The notes under the pieces: generated by a model
Database searches by the model: none
What the model saw: the letters and a program-made list of their open reading frames with translations, nothing else
Told to the model about the DNA's origin: nothing
Translations under genes and position numbers: made by a program
Source: Triplophysa rosa
Taxonomy: Eukaryota > Chordata > Actinopteri > Cypriniformes > Nemacheilidae
Assembly: GCF_024868665.1 (NCBI RefSeq)
Contig: NC_079913.1
Coordinates: 12,787,824 to 12,851,823, forward strand
Reading direction: 5' to 3'
Length of the DNA stretch: 64,000 bases
Shown: one piece after another, positions 12,206 to 24,222 of the stretch
Numbering within the stretch: position 1 is the stretch's first letter
Layout: each line of letters opens with the position of its first letter

Positions 12206-14080
12206 CACACAGACTTGCCTAGCTGGAAAAATGAGGACTCACCATAGACTTCTTTCATACCCCAAAAAACCCAAACCTTATTCACAACCTAACCAAATGA
12301 ACCTTTTCTGACCCTAACCCCTACTTTCCATAGCTTTTTCGTATTCATTTGCAATTTATTATTGTGCAGTAACTCAGATGAAAGATTGTGTTTTGTTTAT
12401 ACCGATATACACTAAAATGGTTTTAAAATGTATTGTTATATTCATAAGATTAAATATTTATTTTAATTGATTTTTTTTATCACTATCCTTTCTCCACTTT
12501 ATATATGAAATAACAATTTGAATTAAAAAATCATTAAAAACATTTTAAAACGGTTTTGTCAGATTTAGCCAACTTGATTTTCTCCCCAAAATGTGTCTCC
12601 TGTATGTAAACACGCAATTTCACGATACTGCCAAACAGGTAATCCCACTTGATAACCTCAAGGGCTTCCAAACGCTATAATAACAAATCAAACCGTTTCA
12701 TTTGCAAATGAAATAAGAAAGAGACAGTTACAGAAAAGTAATTATAAATCACAAACCATTTCACCATAGAGAACTTTGCCGTTTTTTGTTCGAACCTGGA
12801 CATTCTCAAGCATTGTGTTTTCCCCTTATTTAATCTTACCTCACTAGAAAACTTAAAAATGCCCCAAAGTCAGTGTTGTCATACACACTTGTAGTTACAG
12901 ACATATAGATGATTACCATACTTTACTGTGGTACAGATAAGAGCTGTCTTCCTCAGGGAACACACACACATACATAGACACAAGCGCGCACACACACACT
13001 TCTACAGATAAGTGGTTGCCTCCTAAGGGCCTGCCAATCCAAAGTAATCCTACAAACACTCTGAATTTTCATTTCAAACAAAGGCAAATCCACACACAGA
13101 AACGACCAAATCTGTTGCACTTCTCCTCCTTTCTCTCTCTCTCTATTTCTTATTGTTCCTTTTCTTTCCATCTCCTTTTCAAGCTCAACCACTTGTTCCT
13201 CCTCTTTATTGCATGCAATGTCATAAAAGAAAAATGCAGATGTCAATGTAGGAAGGAAAATAATAAGAATATTTAACTAATAACTTTTCTCTTGCATCAT
13301 AATTTATTTAAATCAAACATATATTTATAGAATTTATAAAACATACATTTTGTGTAATCTAATTTTTGCTTGGTTTCCCTTAGCATCATTTTTCTATAAT
13401 AGCATTTTGATGTACAATTCAAATGTTTGTTAGTTTATATCTTCTGCATATTTTTTAGTGTTATCAAATGGAATTTCAGAGATTCTGATTTTTGAGAAGA
13501 TTTCCCGAATACTCCCCCTATCAGCAAGTGGTCAGAGAGACCCACCTACCCATTTCTTTAGTGGTTTGCAACATTAGGTGCAAAATGAAAATGAAAACGC
13601 TTGGCTATCTTAAACATACAAGCAATCCGGGGAAAGCACTTTCATTTCAATTTTGCAACTTAAATAGCGTTAATTTATGCATTTAAATTACATATTGAAA
13701 GTATTGTAGAAACTGACAAATGTAAATTACATTATTGAATTTCCATATTCATTTTGCACCTAATGTTGTACATATGTTATTTCAAATGTATATTTAAAGA
13801 CATAAATGCATTGTTATTTTACATGCTGCATTCAATTTGAAAATTGCTACCAATATGCTTCCATAATTAATGGGTATGATCCAAAATTGTTCATAATGTG
13901 TGTTGTAATACCTTAAATGTTGTTGTAAAGAATTGTAACCGAATAAGAAATGCAATTGAATGAATTGATAAGCGTTATAATTATTCAAGAGACATTAAAA
14001 TGCATTATAAGGTGCATTACAAGGCATAATTAATACATTAAAACTATTATATTGCATTATACATACACGCTTTAAGTAGT
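12206..14080. other. AT-rich unique stretch, no gene seen
   Basis: No coding exon is supportable. 13125-13160 is a pyrimidine run. 13560-13580 (TTGCAACATTAGGTGCAAAA) and 13750-13770 share an inverted TGCACCTAATGTTG word, suggesting a small decayed foldback. Confidence 0.5.
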
Positions 14081-14084
14081 GTTA

Positions 14085-14340
14085 AAACATTTTATATGTT
14101 TTGGCTGTTCGTTTACACGACAACAGCGTTTTGGGCGACTGAAAATGCAAACTTTTGAAAACGGGTCTTCAAAGTGCAAGTTTTTGAAAATGATGGCGTT
14201 ATCGTCTCTGTGTAAACTATGAAAACGCCGTTTTCTGATAATGATGATGTCATACACATACGCATGCGTTGTACTGTTCAGCCTGTAGGCATGCTCGAGT
14301 ATTCCCAAAACAATAATGGCGGCCTCCAGTACTGAGTATC
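14085..14340. repeat. Probable dispersed repeat (GTTTACACGACAAC type), fragment
   Basis: The stretch shows phased AAAACG and TTTTGAAAA words, such as CGTTTTGGGCGACTGAAAA and GTTTTCTGATAATGATG, in the style of teleost DNA-transposon MITEs. No second copy or clear ends are present in this window, so this is a tentative call. Confidence 0.35.
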
Positions 14341-15661
14341 TGTGCAAGCCAACATACTTATAAGGTTGCTCCAGCAAAATATTTACTGCACCACTATGAC
14401 CAGCATATACACGTTATTTACATAAAACACACTTTAAACACACATACATGCCGACAAAGAGTATGAAAAGCGGTTTTGGCTTAAAACAAATAAGCGTATA
14501 CGTGCACAGGCACGTAGTGTTTCTTTACAAAGAGACATCGCCATCCACAGGCCTGTGAAACTTTTATAGAACGCAAGGGAATAACTTTCCGTATTCTACT
14601 CTGGAGTTGTCATGTAGCCTAAACGTACTCTCAGTGTTAGCGTTTTTTTTTTCAAGAACTGCACTGCTACCAGTTAAAGACTAAAAAGTCAAATTCAGGT
14701 ATCAACAGATATATCACCTGAGATTATTTAACCTCTTGGTCCTATTTTTTAGCTTATTTAATTGTTCAAAAAGTTTCCAAAGGTTACCAAAGCAATACCA
14801 TTACCAAAGCATAGGATTTCAAAATGAAAAGCATGACAGATAAATCTAATCTATCGTCACCACAGTGATTAATAAACCTTTCTTTTGTCTTTGTGAACAA
14901 CACACTCACATACGAGGTCACATGAAAAATACCCCATTCGCTGACAACAATGATTGCCCCGAACTTCCCCCACCACATGGAGACAGAAACCCACACAGGT
15001 AAACGCATTCACAGACAGGACTGTCAGTATGACCATTAGGTATGTCCACTCCTGTCTCGGACTGGCTGAAGGGCCCGTTGTTTGGTGGGGGCCCAGGGCC
15101 GGAGCTCTGACCCTTGGCTCCATATTGCTCCATTAGAGTAATTATGGCTGGGGACAGGGAGCAGAAGCAGGGGCCAGGTGAGGGCAAATTACAACCTACC
15201 GGCCCCTCATGAACACACACAAACTCGTGTCTATACCGAAAGTCAATTCAAATACAAATCAACCAGTGTACTAAATTTTACATTTTGCACGTTTGTGTAG
15301 TAAAACAATTGAGAACATTTAAGAGATTTGCTTAGAATAGCCTATAAAACGGATCGTTCCAGCCGTAAATTATTACTGGATGCGGCATGTTCAAAGCCAT
15401 TGCAAAATAACTAATAAATATGCCTCCCTGTAACAGCACTTCAAAGAATTTATTAATGCCCCAAGATACTCCACATTGCTTGGCAACAAGTCAAACAATT
15501 GAACGGATCCCTAACAACGCCCCTTCAACTTCGTAAAGCTTCTCCAATACACAACCTGTCATTGCCTATTTCTTATTTCCAGATCTGTACGGCAAGCAAA
15601 AAAGTATGAGAATAAGTCGCAAAAAATAATGCATAAACAAAGGCATTCATACAAATACTTC
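14341..15661. other. Unique stretch, no gene seen
   Basis: No convincing exon. Overlapping open frames at 14784-15220 fall in a GC-rich block and show no conserved domain. Confidence 0.5.
15020..15210. promoter_or_regulatory. Candidate conserved non-coding block
   Basis: A GC-rich, non-repetitive block with GACCATTAGG, GGGCCCGTTG and CATTAGAGTAATTATGGCTG. It stands out from its AT-rich surroundings. The call is compositional only. Confidence 0.25.
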
Positions 15662-15803
15662 CACTCTATGGACACAAAACCACTGAGACATTTCTCAAAA
15701 TATCTTCTTTTGTGTTCCATTGAAAAGTCATAAACAGGTTTTGAACAATGTGAGGGGGAATAAATGGTGACAGATGTTTATTATTTTAAATGAACTCTCT
15801 TTA
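15662..15803. repeat. Foldback MITE, right half only
   Basis: CAAAATATCTTCTTTTGTGT, CATAAACAGGTTTTGAACAA and TGTGAGGGGGAATAAATGG match the right half of the MITEs at 10576 and 27846. The terminal GGGTGAACTATCCC is eroded. Confidence 0.6.
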
Positions 15804-15858
15804 ACGGAGAGTTTGGTTAAGTTAAGCAAACCACTGGGGACAAATTACCCTCAAATCA

Positions 15859-15919
15859 ACACACACGCACGCACGCACGCACACGCATGTACGCACGCAC
15901 GCACGCACACGCATGTACG

Positions 15920-15951
<32 letters not shown>
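15859..15951. repeat. (ACGC)n/(AC)n compound microsatellite
   Basis: ACGC units with a repeated CGCATGTACGCACGC block, ending in a pure AC run. Confidence 0.95.
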
Positions 15952-17078
15952 TCCTCCAGGGTGACAGGTAAATATAATATAATTTACTTTTCACAGTGTC
16001 TCATGTCTCATTCACACAGGTGAACTTGTCATTTCTGGAATGTTCCCAAAATGATGATGTCACATCCTCCACGCGCAGCACACATAGGCCAGGATTCAGT
16101 GCTGTCAGCACCTGCAGATAGAATCTCCAGTCCTGACCTCTCGCAGCTAAAGTTCAGCACATAAACAGTGCAACACACATACATTGAAATCAATATGCAG
16201 TGTTTGCCATATCTGTTTAACAAACCAATGATTTCTCAAATAGAAGTTATTTCTTTCGTTTACACCTCTGGAAAAAAACTATTCAAAATAATGGAGGAAC
16301 AAACACAGGTCGATCAAGAGCCTTTTCTTCAAAAAACTGAAATGAGTAAAACAATCTGTTGTCTATTTTAGTAAGAACAAACTTTGGTCACAAGCAGAAA
16401 GATTTAAAAAATCTGAAATTTCCACTATTGTGAGAAATGAGGGGCCGCTCACCTCTCCGGGCCCCTGTTGAGAGGGTTTGCCCTGACCTCTCACCCCTCC
16501 ACCCACTCCATTCAGCAGCTACCTGAATTTCTGTGAACAACACCTGATACGACCCCGCCTTGACAGGTATGTCTGGCGCACAGCCGTCTGGTCGGACGTG
16601 TGGAGAAGAATGGAATGTCTCTGTTTGGCTTTTGTGTGCGAGGTGGTGTTCGTTTCATTTACCGTCTATGTGCAAATCATTCATAAAACCACGTTCAGCT
16701 ACCTGTTTAACGTGTCTTTCTGTGCCGAGACTGATGAGTCCATTTTGATCCTTAAACAAACAACACACTTAAAAATGTTGCACAGAAACAAGTATGTTGT
16801 AAACTGTATTTAAATCTAGTCACGTGACAAAAGTGCTGACAACCTTTAACCTATAACAATGTGTTTTGAAAAATATATAGTTAAAATGTCCATAAAACAG
16901 CACGAACTGTACATGCAAATCTAACATCGATGTGTGTATATGCTGAATGAGAAAGAGAGCGAGAACGACAGAGAGAGAATTGAGTACTTGTGTAGCATTG
17001 AGCTCGGGTGCCTGCAGGCAAAAGCAGGATTTGTAAGCTCTTTGTAAGTGCCAAGGCCACACTTAGAGAACAGAGTAA
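15952..17078. other. Unique stretch, no gene seen
   Basis: No supportable exon. 16430-16580 is a GC-rich block (GGGGCCGCTCACCTCTCCGG) that could be regulatory, but nothing identifies it. Confidence 0.45.
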
Positions 17079-17147
17079 GTGTGTGTGCGTGTGTGTGTGT
17101 GTGTGTGTGTGCGCGTGTGTGTGTGTGTGTATGTAAGTGTGTGTGTA
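17079..17147. repeat. (GT)n microsatellite
   Basis: A GT run with CG and AT interruptions. Confidence 0.95.
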
Positions 17148-17502
17148 ATCCATGATGGACATTTTAATTGAAAGCACCAGACCCTCCTCATGCGGCTGCT
17201 TTCAGCGATTGCGTCAGAAGATTTCGTCACTTTCAGACTAAGCTTTGATTGACAAGGTCCCCTCTTACACACTACAAACTCACTCAAATAAACTTGAATC
17301 GACAGAGAATGGAGATTGTCGGAAAGCCTTCAAATCGTGCTCAAATTTCGTCAAGGCTTGGTTCATTTGTGGGAGAAGATGTTTTGACTGCCGTCTAATG
17401 TGCCTATAAGATATTCATATGCATTTATTATTTTTAAAGGGATGCCTAATTTAAAGGAATCGTGAGACAAGCTCTAACAATCATGCAAACTCTATCAGAC
17501 AT

Positions 17503-18449
17503 TAGCTGGGTTTCCATTGCAGATACACAAACGAGCATAAAAAATATTGTGAAATGACAGCATTTCCATTACACTGATGTTAAGTGACTGACAAAACCTC
17601 ATTCTTGCCAAACTTCATTTTTTGGGGTTTTATGGCGAGTTGCTAAGCATCCTACTGTAATAAAGTGTAAAGAGAAATCTAGCCCAACCATCTAAAAGGG
17701 GTCGTATGACTCGGCTAAAACGAATATTATCGTTTGTTTTAGATGTACTGCAATGTGTATACACGATTTAAGGTTCAAAAACGCTGTATTTTCCACATAC
17801 CGTGCATGTTTGCATCTCCTCTTTGCCCCGCCTCTCTGAAACGCGCAGATTTTTTACAAAGCTCATTGCTCTGAAAAGCGAGGTGTGCTACGATTGGCCA
17901 GTTCACCAGTGCGTAGTGATTGGTCGAATACTGCAAGCGTGTGACGGAAATGTAACACCTCTTACCATATTTGGAACATCAGGTTCCACCGCAATTGTAC
18001 TGACAGGTACGCCCACCTTACTTGAGTATACATTTTGGCGGTCTTAGTCAACTCATACCACGAACTGACGTAGATTTGTGGGGGTGTGGTTACACGAAGC
18101 GTTTTAGACAGGTCTGGGTGAGCATTCGCTTTTAGATAGAATGCATCTTTTGTTCCCACACTTTCATTTTTGCAATTTTACGTGTCTAATACATGCATGG
18201 GCAATTTCTAACACACCAAAGACACAGAAAAACATGAATTCACGTCATATGACCCCTTTAAAATAATTGACCCTTGTACGCCACATGACCTGTAAATGTG
18301 ACAAAAACTTTGCAGTTTTGCAAAACGTTCCTTTATCGAATTGCCTCAAAAACACCTCATGCAAGCCTTTTTCGCGATAAATGGGAGTTTTTGCAAATGC
18401 ATGGCCGCATTTTTTATTTGCACTTTGAAGGGCAATGGAAATGCAGCTA
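17503..18449. mobile_element. TIR element (AGCTGGGTTTCCATTGC), hosting a family A MITE
   Basis: The left end AGCTGGGTTTCCATTGC (from 17504) and right end GGGCAATGGAAATGCAGCT (to 18448) are imperfect inverse complements, with TA on both outer sides. Without the nested 17692-18261 unit, the element is about 380 bp and non-coding. The superfamily cannot be decided from these ends. Confidence 0.65.
17692..18261 (-). mobile_element. TTAA family A MITE, near complete, minus orientation
   Basis: In reverse orientation it follows 28159-28750 almost throughout. The right end reads CATATGACCCCTTTAA. The left end reads CTAAAAGGGGTCGTATGAC, where the expected TTAA has changed to CTAA. Shared blocks include GATTGGCCAGTTCACCAG, CATCAGGTTCCACC and GATAGAATGCATC. 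It is non-coding and nested in the 17503-18449 element. Confidence 0.85.
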
Positions 18450-20483
18450 TCGACAGAAATGTATATTGGAACATTAAACTATTTGTTATTAATGACAATG
18501 TATATTATGACAATCGTCAATAGAAATGACCAATCATATCTTTGGGGTTTAAAATAATAAAATAAAGCAAAATATGAACTCAACAGCTTTACTCAAAATT
18601 AAGTTTACCTTATAACAGCATACAGCCTCAACCCCCCACCTGTCTTTCCATCAGCAGCCCACAACTTACCCAACGCATCATCTACTGACAACAGTTTAAT
18701 TAAAAATGTTCAAATAAATAAAAACAACAAAAAATATACATAACTTATTGAATTTGAAGCTCCTTTGATAGATTTATCCCTCAAACCAGAATAATACAAA
18801 ATAAGATTTAATAACACCTTTCATATTCGCGAGTACAAAGACACGGCATTTGCATAAAAGTACGTGTTTGGGTGCTGGGGAGGCCGTATGGCTTTAAGCT
18901 CATTGAAGTGCGGTTCAAGGCAACGCGGATGTATTGTTTCATGTTAAAGCTTGATGGAAGTCAAGGTGATTATTAACTCGGGCGGCTCAGAAGACGAGGT
19001 TTTGAAACGCCAAAATACAGACAGGCTGACACAAAGACCGTCACATGTTTGTTTAAAAGAAATCCAGCAGAAAAAAGGGAAAAAATACATCCATTTACTG
19101 TCACTGTGCAGTCATCCGCTCAGAAAAAAGGGATAACCACGCCGTTGTTGTTCAAACAATCCCGGACTGAAAGAATTTTGACGTACCGCATGAGATAGTG
19201 TGGCATAAACTATTAGCCGGCGGTGGAAAATAAATTATATCTGTCAGTTTTAACCGGATTATGGTTTTTGTTAACGTTCGTTTGTTGAGATTAACTGTGC
19301 GTAAATTTGATTCACATGTTCCTGAGGTCTTACCTGCATCTTTGACTGTGACGATTCTAATATTTAACTTGGTTTTACTGTTTGTTTGTTTTTGCTCAGA
19401 AACTGCTCTTTTATAGCTCAGGAGACCTAAATCTATTGAAAAATAAAAATTAATTTGGTGTCAGATGTTTTTCCTTATATTCTCCCAAAATGAGTTGCCA
19501 ATAAAAACTAATTCTAATTAGAGAACTGACATATTAAGAGTGTACAGACACAATATGAATGTGGATTTTGAAGTCTTCAATGAGAAAATGTACCTTCGAT
19601 CTTGGTATTTAGTGATGTGAGATCGCTTAGTTAGAAGACATCCTTTTTCTCAAGTCTCTATTTGGTCTCCCCATGATTTCCTTCTTGTCTGTTAGAAACT
19701 ATTTAGATGTAAAGGTAACCTAAATGATCTCATGTGTGACTTTTCTCTACTGTGGATATATAAGGTGTGTGTACAGTATATGCTCAATTCAATGTTCAAA
19801 CATATACTAGACACTCAAGAAAATGTTACTGACACAGACAGCAAGATTAATGAAACAATCAGGCAAATCAGGGAATCTCCCAATTCCGTAAGTACACAGA
19901 CGTGTCTTGGTAAACATTATAAAGGGTAAGGTTTGTTATCATACTCCACTCTCTTAAACTTGACTGATGTGTTTCCGCAAACGTAACTTTACAGAGATGC
20001 AAATTCAATGTTTATATAAAATGTTTATGCAGAAGCACATAGACCTCAGGGGCAAATGATTGTTTAGACATTTAATTCTTCTTGAACGGGTAAGATCAGA
20101 TATCTGATTTGATGGATTGCCATTTTTGTTTTAATAAGACGAGAAAAATCTAATTTTGGGCACCATGTTGATTTACATATTACCAATATGTCCTACCAAC
20201 TATATGTAGTAGTTGAGATCTGTTGTTTTAATGCTTTTTTTGTCACTTTTTTGGGGAAATAAAACTGTTGGACAGGGTTGCGTCAATGTCTGGAATAATC
20301 TGTAATCATACGAAATAAACTGTTTTTGAAGTGTAAGGTTTGTATATTGTGCACTGCCGAAAACGATATGCATAGAATAACTGATGACTACTGTACATAC
20401 TGCAGGGGGTTTACTGCCCTGTAAATTAAATTACATTGAAAATGAAAACGTGAAAAATGTAATTCTATGTGACAAAAATTTTA
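18450..20483. other. Unique stretch, no gene seen
   Basis: No supportable exon or element end. 18840-19210 is more GC-balanced than its flanks but has no identifiable content. Confidence 0.5.
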
Positions 20484-20660
20484 ACTGTATTTTACTGGAG
20501 CAAGATGCAACAACAACCTGTTATTTTGCTGTATTGGCACCCCAACTGCCGGAAAATTACCTTTTACATGATTTTTTACAGTGTATTTTTGAAATATTAC
20601 AGAAAAATACCTAGGGGAAAATTGTACTGTATTTTACTGGAGCAAGATGCAACAACAACC
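20484..20660. repeat. 35 bp perfect direct repeat, 142 bp apart
   Basis: The word that starts ACTGTATTTTACTGGAGC and ends CAACAACAACC occurs at 20484-20518 and again at 20626-20660 without a mismatch. Between the copies lies an AT-rich stretch with TTTACAGTGTATTTTTG. It may be part of a decayed TTTACAGTG-type MITE or a recent local duplication. Confidence 0.8.
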
Positions 20661-21290
20661 AACATCTTAACTCAATATTTTATAGGACTAAAAAATACAT
20701 TTTGCCATAATTAAATAAAAAATGCAGGATTGTTTTGATGAAAATCTATGGTGAGGTTGTGACATCCGTTTAGCACACAACTCTTTGAAAAGTTATTGAC
20801 TGCACATTCTGTCAAATATAGCAAGTCAACCAAGTTTTCCATACATGCAGAAAGTGGATAGATTGTGCATAGTATATATATTGCAAAAATAGCATGCAAG
20901 GAGCAAGGTATGACGTACACGAGAGAGTGATATCCAAAATCAGGAAATGACAGCAGGATGGGGAACTGTGAAATTGATTGATGCCCATGTGCAGAAGGTA
21001 ACTAGTTTGGGTTGAGTCAAAGGTGAAAGGTCACATGGCTGCTCCAGATAAGACCATCGACAGTGAGCTTGAGTGAAAGGCAAATCTAACACTTGACTTC
21101 CTCATACATATAGAATCAAACAGACACGGACGCGCACGCACGCAAAAACACACACGCACACACAAAACTAATTCAAAATATTTGCTAAAACCTAAGGCTA
21201 TTAAAATGATCTAAATTGGACACATACATATTTACTGACATGACAAATATCTTTAAGGCAATATCCAGGTTTTCATTGTTCCTCTATTTC
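20661..21290. other. Unique stretch, no gene seen
   Basis: No coding or repeat signal beyond a short CACGCACA run near 21125-21165. Confidence 0.5.
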
Positions 21291-21538
21291 AAGGGTGATA
21301 TAGAAGTCGGTCCTGGAGGGCCAGTGTCCTGCAGAGTTTAGCTTCAATGGTAATCAAACACACCTGAACAGCTAATGAAGATCTCACCAGGCAGACTAAA
21401 AAAAAAAAAAAGCGTAACGGCTAATGCTAATGCATTGGCTTAGTATCTCTGCTAGAAAGTTCCAGACAGGTGTGTTAAGCCAAGTTGGAGCTAAACTCTG
21501 CAGGACACCGGCCCTCCAGGACCGACATGGACACCCCT
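21291..21538. repeat. CCTGGAGGGCC-type MITE with inverted ends
   Basis: The left end TCGGTCCTGGAGGGCC (from 21307) and right end GGCCCTCCAGGACCGA (to 21525) are perfect inverse complements. Inside, TGCAGAGTTTAGCTTCAA pairs with TTGGAGCTAAACTCTGCA. The similarity weakly extends outward through AAGGGTG and CACCCCT. It is non-coding, with an A run in the middle. Confidence 0.85.
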
Positions 21539-21638
21539 GCTCTATATTGACTAGTCAACACAGCATTTCATAGGCTATTTAATGGCTTTTGGCAAACTTT
21601 AAATAGTTTTAATAACAGAATCATAAAAATAGAAAGTA

Positions 21639-21841
21639 TACACTGTAAAAAAAATCAGTAAAAAACTGACATTTTCTGTCAGCTGGAGAGGCAGAAACAT
21701 ACCGTAAAATAACAGTTTTTCCCTGTAAAATTGCATGTTTTCTATGTTTTTCTTGTAAATTTGTCGTTTTTCAAAAATACGTGGAAAATCTGTAAAAACA
21801 GAATAATTATGTAACATGAATGTATGTTTTTTTACAGTGTA
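21639..21841. repeat. CACTGTAAAAAAA-type MITE
   Basis: It starts TACACTGTAAAAAAAA and ends TTTTTTTACAGTGTA, perfect inverse ends with TA outside. The interior is AT-rich with CTGTAAAA and TTTTACAG words. It is non-coding. Confidence 0.75.
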
Positions 21842-24057
21842 ATATAAATATCTGTAGTTACATGTAAAACGTATTCCCTAAAAATGTGACAACATATACA
21901 AAAGAAATCCATATTCCGAAGTCTACAGTTCAACTTGTTCTTAAAAGCTGCATGCATTATATTGTTGATCATTGCACAAATGTTTGCTAGTGTAGTTTGT
22001 TTGCATTGCTTAAAAAATTAAGAAGCAACACAAATATTAAAATTCACAAGAAAAATAAAACAAGACGACAAACATGCAATTGGACATCTGACTTAAACCG
22101 TATAACTTTGCCATGTGACAGCTTCCTATTGTGACAACTAGCCTCAGATTCCTCTATATATTGCCTTTCACGCTGCTTTGTGCCATCATTTTTCCTCACA
22201 AACATCATACACAATACCCCTCATGCCACACACAGATGCGCAACAATACCGTAATACGCCATTTTACAATACAGTAGCATCTTATATTACAGCACAATGT
22301 AATAATACCAAAATGAGAATATAGTAAAGACATTGACAACATGTTTGTGAGTTGTGAGTATTGGAGTGTGTGAGGGTGTCTATGCACAGCGAGAGGTTTA
22401 GCTGGATGAGTAAGACTCGGTATTGTTAGTCGCGACTGGCGGGTGTTGCTGCTGAAAAGCGTCATGCTAGCATCCCGCGGGCTAATGCCAGACATCAACA
22501 ATCGCACTTCAATCGCTCAGCGCTGATCCATCATGCAGACAGCACTTAATCATCTGTTCTGAACGCAGGCAAACTACTACACACACGCCTGGGGAAACTG
22601 CTGAGCTCTAGGTTAAAAAGCAGTGCTATAGCCACCAGTACAAAGGGCCTGTTGGCAGACTGATTCATGTGTTTAGCCAAAACGCATTACATTTGTCTAA
22701 TGCCTTCAACTGAGTTTAACACATCTTTTCACATGTTTTTGAAGGCTTTGCTCCTATACGACTGCTCGTAACACCAATTCCTCTGGTTAAATTTGCATAA
22801 CCTCCTCAGTTACGATGAATCAGCAATCCAAAAAAATGACCTCATCATTCTGACAGTTGAATTTGGCGCTTGCTCGGTACTGTGAAACAGAAGTGTGCCC
22901 CGAGTTCTCACACTGATGCTTATAAGGGATTTAAGACAATAGCAAGTCCATACCACGCAAGTCCACATAACCATAAGGATACAGAGGTACCATTTTTGTT
23001 GGGATCGCTTTTGGAGCCAACAATAAAACAATAACTGATGTCTGGACTCTATCATCAGGGGTTTAATAAAATATAAACAGATGGTTCAATATATTTGTAA
23101 TAAATAAGACTCTCTGAGAATGTTTCAAGTTTTTAATGAAAACGTTGAATCCAGTATGCTGGAATTGCCCAGTTATCTTTATAGCTATCATTCTTACTGT
23201 AAATTGACCCTTAGTAAGGTTTTAAGGGTAAAGAACATGAATTTTACATTGCTAGCATCACTGTATGTACTGTAATTGGCAAAATAACTACTGCATTCCT
23301 TACTCAATCTCTCATAGTACTTTGTAATTCACAGCCCTGTCCCAAGCTTCAGGCCATTGGTCAATCCAATGTTCCTGTGTCAGGCTAGTTGGTATGCTCA
23401 AATAAACAAGAAACAACATTTTAATAAGTGCTTTTTAAGAATTTGACCATTGACAAACTATACAGCTTGAAGAAGGCTGAAGAGAAAGTAAAAGGGATTA
23501 GGAAACATCAGCATTGCTCTGGGATCAACAGAATGTGTTGAATCAGCAATGTCTTACTTGGCATAATCAGGGTGACCAGCATTCATCAATTTTCCATACA
23601 GGTCCAGGCTGGTTGATGCTGATTTGTGTTGCCTTGGTGCTGGTCTAGCTTGTATGACTGATCGGCCAGCATAGTCTTTCAGGTGAAACTGTTTGATCAA
23701 TATAGTTTTGCTTGATAAGCTAATCAAGCAACCTGTTAGGGGCAAATCAGCACACCAGTCAACAATGTCAGCCTCTGTCCTGTCTCTAACAGCAACCCTT
23801 ACTAACAATCTCCCTAAAAAATCAGAGAAAAATAATAAAATGCTGCAAATGCCCAATCCTAATCATCAATCAATTGGTCTATCCTTAAAATCTTACTGCT
23901 TGTGAAAAAATGTTGTTCCAGCTGGATGCCCGACTTTGTGAAGTTAATCATTTATTCAAACACTGGCATGTTCTGAATTACGGTCATTCTCGTTGAGTGC
24001 ATAAAAGAAACAAGGTATCCATTTGACTGAATAACAAAATGTGAAACATATAATACA
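21842..24057. other. Unique stretch, no gene seen
   Basis: No supportable exon. 23570-23690 contains GGCTGGTTGATGCTG and TGCTGGTCTAGC words that resemble a decayed GCTGGT-type repeat, without definable ends. Confidence 0.45.
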
Positions 24058-24109
24058 TATACAAACATATATAGATATATATACACACATATATATATAT
24101 ATATATACA
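24058..24109. repeat. (AT)n microsatellite next to the Tc1 end
   Basis: Alternating AT with ACAC interruptions directly abuts the CAGGTGCTGG terminus. A TA-rich site suits TA-targeting Tc1 insertion. Confidence 0.9.
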
Positions 24110-24222
24110 CAGGTGCTGGTCATATAATTAGAATATCATCAAAAAGTTGATTTATTTCACTAATTCCATTCAAAAAGTGAAACTTGTATATTATATTCAT
24201 TCATTAAAACACACTGGACATA

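Noticed and set aside
14784..15220. Overlapping minus frames of 74-100 codons
   Set aside because: Three frames are open at once in a GC-rich block and none shows a conserved domain or plausible splice signals.
15859..15951. CRISPR-like alternation of repeats
   Set aside because: The pattern is a compound microsatellite without unique spacers, and the DNA is eukaryotic.
23570..23690. GCTGGT-rich repeat element
   Set aside because: Words are suggestive, but no ends, pairing arms or second copy could be shown.
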